Assembly (NCBI GenBank): GCA_045636165.1
Contig: JAZTWZ010000040.1
Span: 1-9,486 of the forward strand
Source of the DNA: SIG480 sp045636165
GTDB taxonomy: Bacteria; Bacillota; Clostridia; Oscillospirales; JAAYXM01
Length of the DNA stretch: 9,486 nucleotides
Reading direction: 5' to 3'
The stretch's first letter is position 1; each line of letters starts with the position of its first letter. The notes below the pieces were generated by a model that saw nothing but the letters and a program-made list of their open reading frames with translations, made no database searches and was not told where the DNA came from. The position numbers and the translations under genes are program-made. Below, piece by piece: positions 1-4,728 of the stretch.

Positions 1-163
1 TGTTTCTCATATATTCGAGGTGATTGCACGCATCGCAAAGGAAGAGGGGCTCGTCGGAGGCTACCGCGTAGTTTCAAACTGCGGCGACGATGCCGGTCAG
101 ACTGTGCATCATCTCCACTTCCACATCCTCGGCGGAGAAAAATTGAATGTTCAGATGGCGTAA
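1..163 (+). CDS. HIT-family (histidine triad) nucleotide hydrolase/transferase, 3' end only
   Basis: The gene is cut by the left edge; the reading frame begins at base 2 and gives the last 53 residues before TAA at 161-163. The C-terminal part contains QTVHHLHFHILGG, the histidine triad signature (H-x-H-x-H followed by hydrophobic residues). The middle His of the triad is the catalytic nucleophile in HINT-type phosphoramidases. The preceding GYRVVSNCGDDAGQ stretch matches the strand before the triad in HINT/HIT proteins such as E. coli HinT. These are cytosolic homodimers that hydrolyse adenosine 5'-phosphoramidates. The N-terminal half lies outside the window, so length and start cannot be judged. 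A strong terminator follows at once, so this is the last gene of its unit. The family call is secure; the exact substrate is unknown. Confidence 0.9.
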   Translation, partial: VSHIFEVIARIAKEEGLVGGYRVVSNCGDDAGQTVHHLHFHILGGEKLNVQMA

Positions 164-167
164 GCTC

Positions 168-204
168 ATTACCACCCGAATTTTTTTCGGGTGGTAATTT
201 TTTT
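168..204 (+). terminator. Rho-independent terminator after the HIT gene
   Basis: A perfect 13-bp inverted repeat (168-180 with 186-198) encloses a 5-base T loop. The right arm runs straight into a T tract (198-204). It begins five bases after the HIT stop codon and separates that gene from the iron operon. It is one of the clearest terminators in the window. Confidence 0.95.
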
Positions 205-215
205 ACAAAAATTTC

Positions 216-244
216 TTGACAAAGAAGCTCACGCGGTGTATTAT
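216..244 (+). promoter_or_regulatory. Promoter of the feo operon
   Basis: A perfect -35 box TTGACA (216-221) is followed by a 17-base spacer and the -10 box TATTAT (239-244), one mismatch from consensus. Transcription should start near 251, giving a leader of about 78 bases before feoA. An inverted repeat (254-269) begins just after the predicted start, where a bound repressor would block initiation. A near-consensus core with an overlapping operator suits a repressed, strongly inducible gene. Confidence 0.85.
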
Positions 245-253
245 ATTTATACA

Positions 254-269
254 GTTAGCGGCGACTAAC
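254..269 (+). promoter_or_regulatory. Putative operator 1 (GTTAG-N6-CTAAC) at the feo transcription start
   Basis: Perfect inverted repeat GTTAG - cggcga - CTAAC. The flanking bases extend it to AGTTAG/CTAACT (253-258 with 265-270). It starts about 3 bases after the predicted transcription start. The same 5-6-5 design occurs at 288-303 and 588-603 with different spacer sequences, as expected for a protein binding site. The TTAG/CTAA half-site resembles those of DtxR/IdeR-type iron repressors and not the GATAAT-type Fur box. The identity of the regulator is inferred. Confidence 0.7.
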
Positions 270-287
270 TTTTTGTTATATTGATGA

Positions 288-303
288 GTTAGCTTGCTCT
301 AAC
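288..303 (+). promoter_or_regulatory. Putative operator 2 (GTTAG-N6-CTAAC) in the feo leader
   Basis: Second exact copy of the arms, GTTAG - cttgct - CTAAC, 34 bases downstream of the first, which is slightly more than three helical turns. It lies in the untranslated leader, 25 bases before the feoA start codon. It could bind a second repressor dimer, act as a roadblock, or form a weak 5-bp hairpin in the RNA. Confidence 0.65.
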
Positions 304-328
304 CAAATTCGTATATCAGGTGATTTTA

Positions 329-544
329 ATGAACTTATCCCTTGCAGAGGAAGGAAAAGAATATATCATATCAAGAATAGAAACCGACGACGAAGAGCTT
401 AATGCTTTTCTTTTCTCTCTCGGTTGTTACAGCGGGGAGATGATTACGGTTATTTCGCATCTTCGCGGCGGAAGCGTCGTTGCGATAAAAGACAGCAGAT
501 ATAACATTGACAAACAGCTTTCGGATGCGATAATTTTAGAATAA
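329..544 (+). CDS. feoA: FeoA, ferrous iron transport accessory protein
   Basis: Encodes a 71-residue cytosolic protein of the FeoA family, small SH3-like beta-barrel proteins that work with the FeoB Fe(II) transporter. The core LFSLGCYSGEMITVISH (about residues 29-45), followed by a GGSVVAIKDSRYNID stretch and a short hydrophobic end, is the typical FeoA pattern (LGxxxGxxxxV, then GxxxxxxxxxxxxL). The ATG at 329 is chosen because AGGTGA (318-323) lies 5 bases upstream. An in-frame GTG at 320 would add three residues but overlaps that ribosome binding site. It is the first gene of the operon, with feoB 87 bases downstream. Expression is probably governed by the promoter at 216-244 and the inverted repeats in the leader. 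Length is normal for the family (about 70-80 residues). Confidence 0.92.
   Translation: MNLSLAEEGKEYIISRIETDDEELNAFLFSLGCYSGEMITVISHLRGGSVVAIKDSRYNIDKQLSDAIILE
507..534 (+). promoter_or_regulatory. Possible internal promoter for feoB inside the end of feoA
   Basis: A perfect TTGACA (507-512) lies within the feoA coding sequence and is followed, after 16 bases, by GATAAT (529-534), one base from the -10 consensus. A start near 541 would place the third inverted repeat (588-603) about 47 bases downstream, similar to the position of operator 2 relative to the main promoter. Coding constraint (Ile-Asp-Lys) could produce TTGACA by chance, so this is tentative. Confidence 0.35.
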
Positions 545-552
545 GGAAACCC

Positions 553-571
553 TGCCGACAATAAGTCGGCA
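553..571 (+). other. Small hairpin between feoA and feoB
   Basis: Perfect 7-bp inverted repeat TGCCGAC/GTCGGCA with a 5-base loop (aataa), nine bases after the feoA stop codon. Only a short, broken T stretch follows (572-574), so it is not a convincing terminator. It may protect or separate the feoA and feoB parts of the message, or attenuate transcription weakly. Confidence 0.4.
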
Positions 572-587
572 TTTAATCAGGACGATA

Positions 588-603
588 GTTAGCTAACGCT
601 AAC
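588..603 (+). promoter_or_regulatory. Putative operator 3 (GTTAG-N6-CTAAC) between feoA and feoB
   Basis: Third exact copy of the arms, GTTAG - ctaacg - CTAAC. The spacer itself contains CTAAC, so GTTAGCTAAC (588-597) is a perfect 10-bp palindrome followed by an additional CTAAC half-site. It lies 28 bases upstream of the chosen feoB start. A site this far inside the operon would act as a roadblock or would serve an internal promoter. Confidence 0.65.
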
Positions 604-617
604 CGACATGGAAGAAA

Positions 618-623
618 AAGGAG
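618..623 (+). promoter_or_regulatory. Ribosome binding site that fixes the feoB start
   Basis: AAGGAG, 8 bases before the ATG at 632. An earlier in-frame ATG at 608 has no ribosome binding site, since the operator-like repeat ends just upstream of it. The family's GTPase domain begins directly at the 632 methionine (MRIALAGNPNSGKTT). Confidence 0.85.
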
Positions 624-631
624 AATGGACA

Positions 632-2593
632 ATGAGAATAGCTCTCGCGGGAAACCCTAACAGCGGAAAAACTACAATGTTCAATGCCCTGACGGGCAGT
701 AACGAAAAAGTAGGAAACTGGGCAGGCGTTACTGTCGAAAAGAAGGAGCGCGCAATTAAAAAAGCCTTTTATAAAGGGTCAGAGGCCATTGTTGCGGTTG
801 ACCTTCCGGGTGCATACTCAATGTCTCCGTTTACTTCGGAGGAGAGCATCACAAGTGCTTATGTTAAGGGTGAGAAGCCTGATGTTATCGTAAACATAGT
901 GGATGCGACAAATTTAAGTCGAAGCCTTTTCTTTACAACACAGCTTCTTGAGCTTGGAATTCCTGTTGTTGTTGCGCTCAATAAGGCGGATATCAACAAG
1001 AAAAAGGAAACAAAGATTGATGTAGCCGCGCTTTCAGACAAACTCGGATGTACCGTTGTTGAAACGGTTTCAATCTCTGCAGACGGGCTTTCCGAGGTTA
1101 TGAAGGCCGCAATTGCAGCAGTGGGAAAAGAACAGAGCGCGCCGTATGTTCAGGGTGAGATTGACCTTAATGACAAAAAGGCAGTCGAGGCGGCAGACAG
1201 AAAACGCTTTGAGTTTGTAAACAAAATCGTAAGAGGCGTTGAAAACCGCAAGATACATACAAACAAGAAGAATTTTCAGGATAAGATTGACGAGGTTCTC
1301 ACAAACCGTTGGCTTGGCATTCCGATTTTTGCCGTTGTTATGTGGCTCGTGTTTGAGATTTCGCAGGTATGGGTAGGAACTCCGATTGCAGACTGGCTTG
1401 TAGCTCTTCTTGAGGGCTTCCAGGGCTTTGTCGGAGAGCTTCTCGCGGATGCAAACCCGCTTCTCTACGCTCTCCTTGTTGACGGAGTTATCGGCGGTGT
1501 CATTGCCGTTATCGGCTTCTTGCCGCTTGTTATGGTTATGTACTTTCTCATTGCTCTTCTTGAGGACTGTGGATATATGTCCCGCGTCGCGGTTGTTCTT
1601 GACCCGATATTCAAGAGGGTCGGTCTTTCGGGAAGGTCAGTTATCCCATTTGTAATAACAATCGGTTGCGCCGTTCCGGGTATTATGGCAAGCCGTACCA
1701 TCCGCAACGAGCGCGAAAGACGCGCAACCGCAATGCTTGCTCCGTTTATGCCGTGCGGTGCTAAAATTCCGGTAATAGCTCTTTTTGCGGGTGCTTTCTT
1801 TGACGGTGCAGGTTGGGTCAGCGCGGTTATGTACCTATCCGGAATACTTCTCATTTTTATTTCAGCTATTCTTATAAACAAGATTACGGGATACAAATCT
1901 CGCAAGTCCTTCTTCATAATTGAGCTGCCCGAATATAAAGTTCCGAGCTTTTGGGGCGCATTTAAGTCAATGTGCAGCCGTGGCTGGGCATACATAGTAA
2001 AAGCAGGAACAATCATACTTCTCTGCAACACAGCCATTCAGATTATGCAGACATTTGACTGGAGCTTTGCGCCTGCAGAGAGTGCGGATACTTCGATTCT
2101 TGCTACAATCGCGCGCCCGTTTGCATATCTCATCGTTCCCGTTATAGGGTATCATGCATGGCAGCTTGCTGCTGCTGCTGCGGTCAGTGGCTTTATTGCA
2201 AAAGAAAATGTTGTTGCAACGATAGCGGTCTGCTATGCGATAGCAGATGTGTCAAAAGACCTTCCGGGAGCAACGCCTGAGCTTACGGCAGTTGCGGCTC
2301 TTGCGTATCTTATGTTTAACCTCTACACTCCGCCGTGCTTTGCGGCGATAGGCGCGATGAACGCCGAAATGAAGAGTGCAAAATGGCTCTGGGGCGGCAT
2401 AGCCTTCCAGCTCGGTGTCGGCTTTACGGTCGGATATCTCGTATATCAGATAGGAACGCTCATCGTCGAGGGCACTTTCGGCGCAGGCTTTGTTCCGGGT
2501 CTTATCGCGGTAGTGGTATTTGTTGGTGTTATTTCTTATCTCATCAAGCGTGCGGACAAGAGCATTGCAAAGGAGTATGTGCTCTCGAAATAA
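632..2593 (+). CDS. feoB: FeoB, GTP-dependent ferrous iron transporter
   Basis: Encodes a 653-residue inner-membrane Fe(II) transporter. The N-terminal G domain shows G1 GNPNSGKTT (7-15), the G2 threonine in WAGVTVEKKE (T34), G3 DLPG (57-60), G4 NKAD (117-120) and a likely G5 SISADG. A helical spacer follows, then the membrane region from about residue 230. This holds the first Gate domain with IGCAVPGIMASR (Cys at about 346) and FMPCGAKIPV (Cys at about 375), and the second Gate domain with YTPPCFAAIGAMNAE. These cysteines are conserved in FeoB and proposed to line the iron path. It is shorter than E. coli FeoB (about 770) but normal for clostridial forms. No FeoC gene is present. The stop codon overlaps the ribosome binding site of the next small gene, so the downstream genes are co-expressed. 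Nothing looks broken. Confidence 0.97.
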   Translation: MRIALAGNPNSGKTTMFNALTGSNEKVGNWAGVTVEKKERAIKKAFYKGSEAIVAVDLPGAYSMSPFTSEESITSAYVKGEKPDVIVNIVDATNLSRSLFFTTQLLELGIPVVVALNKADINKKKETKIDVAALSDKLGCTVVETVSISADGLSEVMKAAIAAVGKEQSAPYVQGEIDLNDKKAVEAADRKRFEFVNKIVRGVENRKIHTNKKNFQDKIDEVLTNRWLGIPIFAVVMWLVFEISQVWVGTPIADWLVALLEGFQGFVGELLADANPLLYALLVDGVIGGVIAVIGFLPLVMVMYFLIALLEDCGYMSRVAVVLDPIFKRVGLSGRSVIPFVITIGCAVPGIMASRTIRNERERRATAMLAPFMPCGAKIPVIALFAGAFFDGAGWVSAVMYLSGILLIFISAILINKITGYKSRKSFFIIELPEYKVPSFWGAFKSMCSRGWAYIVKAGTIILLCNTAIQIMQTFDWSFAPAESADTSILATIARPFAYLIVPVIGYHAWQLAAAAAVSGFIAKENVVATIAVCYAIADVSKDLPGATPELTAVAALAYLMFNLYTPPCFAAIGAMNAEMKSAKWLWGGIAFQLGVGFTVGYLVYQIGTLIVEGTFGAGFVPGLIAVVVFVGVISYLIKRADKSIAKEYVLSK

Positions 2594-2607
2594 GGAGTTG
2601 ATTTCTC

Positions 2608-2751
2608 ATGGCAGATTTAATTATAATAGCGGTTGTTTTTGCTATCGTAATTTCTGTTTCGGTTTACATTGTAAAGGAAAAGAAAAAAGGGAAGAAGTGT
2701 ATCGGCTGTCCCTATGGTGGGAAATGCTCGGGGAACTGTGACAAAAATTGA
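2608..2751 (+). CDS. FeoB-associated Cys-rich membrane microprotein
   Basis: A 47-residue protein directly after feoB. It has one N-terminal membrane helix (about residues 4-22, LIIIAVVFAIVISVSVYIV), a basic stretch KEKKKGKK, and a cysteine tail with C31-x2-C34-P-x5-C40-x3-C44. This architecture matches the small 'FeoB-associated Cys-rich membrane protein' family found beside feoB in Firmicutes. The positive-inside rule puts the cysteine tail in the cytosol, next to the FeoB G domain. TAAGGAG (2591-2597), overlapping the feoB stop codon, is its ribosome binding site, 10 bases before ATG. The likely role is binding or sensing Fe(II), or stabilising FeoB, in place of the FeoC of enterobacteria; this is inferred and the biochemical function is unknown. 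It is short enough to be missed by routine gene calling. Confidence 0.85.
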   Translation: MADLIIIAVVFAIVISVSVYIVKEKKKGKKCIGCPYGGKCSGNCDKN

Positions 2752-2764
2752 CGGAGGTTTTTGA

Positions 2765-3007
2765 ATGTATAAGATAACAATGCATGTTGAGGGTATGATG
2801 TGCCCGATGTGCGAAAAGCACATGAACGATGCGGTTAAGAAAAATCTTGATGTAAAAAAGGTGACCTCAAGCCATACGGATAAGCAAACGGAGATACTTT
2901 CAAAAACTCCGCTTTCCGAAGACGAGGTAAGAAACGCGGTATCAGAAACGGGATATGAAATATCCGAGTTCTCCTGCGAAAAGAAAAAAGGACTTTTCTC
3001 AAGATAA
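2765..3007 (+). CDS. Heavy-metal-associated (HMA) domain protein, CopZ-like
   Basis: An 80-residue cytosolic protein whose first two thirds form an HMA fold (beta-alpha-beta-beta-alpha-beta). The metal-binding loop is VEGMMCPMCEKHMNDAV, with the M-x-C-x-x-C motif at C13 and C16. The later NAVSETGYEI segment matches the last helix-strand of copper chaperones. The charged tail CEKKKGLFSR adds a further cysteine (C75 of 80). CGGAGGT (2752-2758) lies 6 bases before ATG, and only 13 bases separate it from the microprotein gene, so it is in the feo operon. HMA proteins usually bind Cu(I), Zn or similar metals; the setting suggests a metallochaperone or sensor for the Feo system, but copper handling is equally possible. 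A usual HMA feature, a Thr/Ala before the first Cys, is replaced here by Met. A terminator follows directly. Confidence 0.85.
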   Translation: MYKITMHVEGMMCPMCEKHMNDAVKKNLDVKKVTSSHTDKQTEILSKTPLSEDEVRNAVSETGYEISEFSCEKKKGLFSR

Positions 3008-3050
3008 AAGAAGCAGAAGCGAATTTCGCTTCTGCTTCTTCTGTTTTTAT
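3008..3050 (+). terminator. Terminator closing the feo operon, shared with the convergent gene
   Basis: A perfect 14-bp stem (3008-3021 with 3027-3040) with a 5-base loop begins directly after the stop codon of the HMA gene. It is followed by CTG and then TTTTT-A-TTTT. The T tract overlaps the stop codon of the convergent gene at 3052-3054. The stem is symmetrical, so it can also form in transcripts from the other strand, but the T tract on that side is weak. Confidence 0.9.
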
Positions 3051-3051
3051 T

Positions 3052-4344
3052 TTATAACTGACATTCAATAATTCCGTCATCGCGGAGGGTGAGCTTTGTT
3101 CCGAACGGCTCGGACATGTTCTTGTAGTATTCAAAAATTTCGGGAGTATAGGTTCTTCTCGGGAGACCCTGCTCGGACTTGTTGCCCTTCATTGACATCT
3201 CAACCGGCATGAAGAGAAGCTTTGTGAGCTTGTTGTTCTCGTCAGTTTCCCAGTAGGGGATGACTGCGCGGAACATACGCGGATCTTCCATAAGACCGAC
3301 GGTGAAGTTCTTTGAACGGTTTTTGAGAAGCTCGTGAACGGTTGACTGTGATGTGAGACCGTGCTTTGCGAAGAAGTCATCGGGAGCGCTCTCTACGCTG
3401 TAAAGCTGGAGAATAAAGTCGCCGAGTGAATAGAAAATCGGGCAACCCTTGTAGATTTCTACCGGGCGGAGAAGATGCGGACCGTGACCGACGATAGCAT
3501 CAGCACCTGCATCAATGCAATGGTGAGCAAAGTCGATAAGGAACTGCGAGGGGTTCTCTTTTGCATCTCCGCTGAGCTCGTGGGAGTGAATAGAAATCAT
3601 AATGTAGTCAGCCTGGAACTGAGCCTCGTAAATAGCTTTTTCTACTCGCTTGATATCTGCCTCTTTAATTGTTGTTACAACCTTTGCGGTATCGCCTGCT
3701 TTGTACTTCAATGAGCCAAACTCTGCTTCTTCAGGAGCAAGCTCTGCATAGTAGCCTTCCTTGCGGATGATTTCTGTTGCAACATTGATGTTTGTATCTT
3801 TTGCAATGCGCTTGATGATATCAAGGTCTTCCTGCGGAAGCTCAATGTGGCTTTCCGTGCGGAGACCGTTGATGCCGGGACGACCGGGATAAAGCGGAGA
3901 CTGCTCGCCTGCCATCATCGGAGCGTCAAAAGTTGTGTTTACGGCAATGAGTGCAACGCGACCGTTCTTTGTCTCAAGGTATCTCGGTGCTGCTGCTGCT
4001 GCGAGGTTTCTGCCGACGCCTGCGTGGACAAGTCCGCTTTCCTCAACTGCCTTGAGAGTTGTTTCAAGACCTGCATAAGAAAAGTCAAGAACATGGTTGT
4101 TGTTGAAGCTTGTCATATTGAAACCAAGCTTCTTGAGGTCGTCAAGGACCTCGGGGTTTGTGCGGATATATGTACCGCCACTGAACTGGGAAGCGCAAGC
4201 CTCACCCTCGTGGTTGAGTGTTGTTTCGAGGTTGAAGAAGCGAGCATCGCCCTGCTCAATAAAGGGCGTGAGTTCAGAATAGCCCTCATAGTCAGGGAAA
4301 ATTCTCTTCTGGATAATTGCATCTCCTGCTGCTGTGAATTTCAT
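3052..4344 (-). CDS. CapA-family metallophosphatase-like protein
   Basis: A 430-residue protein of the CapA/PgsA (poly-gamma-glutamate capsule) family, which has a calcineurin-like metallophosphoesterase fold. Expected metal and active-site motifs are present in order: GD (7-8), FFNLE (36-40), FNNNHVLD (80-87), SIHSHE (251-256), GHGPHLL (286-292) and YSLGDF (305-310). Unlike secreted CapA proteins, it starts directly at the first strand of the domain, with no signal peptide or membrane anchor, so it is probably cytosolic. GGAGG (4353-4357) lies 8 bases before the ATG. The C-terminal part (about 320-430) is a family-specific extension with no motif I recognise. No other capsule genes (CapB/C/D) are nearby, so a polyglutamate role is doubtful. 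The name reflects fold and motifs; substrate unknown. It is the last gene of the minus-strand block and is convergent with the feo operon. Confidence 0.85.
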   Translation of the reverse strand: MKFTAAGDAIIQKRIFPDYEGYSELTPFIEQGDARFFNLETTLNHEGEACASQFSGGTYIRTNPEVLDDLKKLGFNMTSFNNNHVLDFSYAGLETTLKAVEESGLVHAGVGRNLAAAAAPRYLETKNGRVALIAVNTTFDAPMMAGEQSPLYPGRPGINGLRTESHIELPQEDLDIIKRIAKDTNINVATEIIRKEGYYAELAPEEAEFGSLKYKAGDTAKVVTTIKEADIKRVEKAIYEAQFQADYIMISIHSHELSGDAKENPSQFLIDFAHHCIDAGADAIVGHGPHLLRPVEIYKGCPIFYSLGDFILQLYSVESAPDDFFAKHGLTSQSTVHELLKNRSKNFTVGLMEDPRMFRAVIPYWETDENNKLTKLLFMPVEMSMKGNKSEQGLPRRTYTPEIFEYYKNMSEPFGTKLTLRDDGIIECQL

Positions 4345-4369
4345 AATTTATTCCTCCGTAAGGTGTTAT

Positions 4370-4410
4370 AAAAAATGCATAACTACTAAAAGAACGGCAG
4401 TTATGCATTT
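4370..4410 (-). terminator. Likely terminator after the acyl carrier protein gene
   Basis: A perfect 12-bp inverted repeat (4373-4384 with 4399-4410) with a 14-base loop lies 10 bases past the stop codon of the acyl carrier protein gene. On the minus strand it ends in six consecutive T (4375-4370). The stem is AT-rich, so termination may be partial. That would let some transcription continue into the CapA-like gene, for which I see no clear promoter. Confidence 0.65.
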
Positions 4411-4420
4411 GAATACGATA

Positions 4421-4648
4421 CTATGAATTTGCCTCAATATAGTTTACGACATCTCCGACTGTTTTGAAAAGGTGAGCGTCGCTGTCTTTTATGGTAATAT
4501 CAAACTCTTCCTCGACAGTCATCATAAGCTCAACCATATCAAGCGAATCAGCGCCGAGGTCTTCCGCGATATCAGTATTTTCGTTTATTGTTGACGGGTC
4601 GATTTCAAGCTGTGCTTCAAGAATGCTTTTTAAAGTATCAAGAATCAT
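4421..4648 (-). CDS. acpP: Acyl carrier protein
   Basis: A 75-residue acidic protein with the typical four-helix acyl carrier pattern. The phosphopantetheine attachment site is LGADSLDMVELMM, with Ser35 in the D-S-L motif, followed by the recognition helix VEEEFDITI and the end FKTVGDVVNYIEA. It carries growing acyl chains as thioesters for fatty acid and related synthesis, after activation by an AcpS-type transferase. AGGAGG (4658-4663) sits 9 bases before ATG. It has its own promoter just after the end of the desulfurase gene and a likely terminator downstream. No fatty acid synthesis genes (fabD, fabF, fabG, plsX) are in the window, so it could be the housekeeping copy or a second, specialised one; the sequence matches the housekeeping form well. 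Confidence 0.93.
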   Translation of the reverse strand: MILDTLKSILEAQLEIDPSTINENTDIAEDLGADSLDMVELMMTVEEEFDITIKDSDAHLFKTVGDVVNYIEANS

Positions 4649-4685
4649 AAAAATATACCTCCTAAAAATGGTGTTCTATATCCGT

Positions 4686-4714
4686 ATAATAGCACCATTA
4701 CACGCTTTTTGCAA
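4686..4714 (-). promoter_or_regulatory. Promoter of the acyl carrier protein gene
   Basis: Read on the minus strand: -35 TTGCAA (4714-4709), 17-base spacer, -10 TATTAT (4691-4686), with a start predicted near 4679, about 30 bases before ATG. It lies in the 80-base gap after the cysteine desulfurase gene, in which I see no terminator. Transcripts from the desulfurase may therefore also read through. Confidence 0.75.
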
Positions 4715-4728
4715 TAGTAAATTTAAAA

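Noticed and set aside
245..328. Riboswitch in the feo leader
   Set aside because: The leader is only about 78 bases and the only structure is two short 5-6 bp inverted repeats with the same arms as a third copy elsewhere. Operators explain this better, and no known metal riboswitch core was recognised.
216..330. Fur box at the feo promoter
   Set aside because: No GATAATGAT-type inverted hexamers are present; the repeated element has TTAG/CTAA half-sites instead.
553..577. Terminator between feoA and feoB
   Set aside because: The stem is only 7 bp and is followed by TTT then AAT and no T tract; better regarded as an intercistronic hairpin.
608..631. Longer FeoB N-terminus starting at ATG 608 (MEEKGEWT...)
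   Set aside because: No ribosome binding site precedes 608, while AAGGAG sits 8 bases before ATG 632, and FeoB proteins normally begin at the G1 region.
1465..2037. 190-residue open frame on the minus strand inside feoB
   Set aside because: It lies wholly antisense to the highly conserved FeoB membrane region, has no ribosome binding site that I could see and no recognisable protein features; it is a codon-bias shadow.
2166..2182. CTG/GCT triplet repeat in feoB (a similar run in the CapA-like gene near 3989-4001)
   Set aside because: Short runs encoding poly-Ala in hydrophobic helices; too short for a meaningful microsatellite and not linked to any reading-frame change.
3847..4371. 174-residue Cys-rich open frame on the plus strand, antisense to the CapA-like gene
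   Set aside because: The cysteines come from reverse complements of common codons in the CapA-like gene, which has every family motif intact. The antisense frame has no domain.
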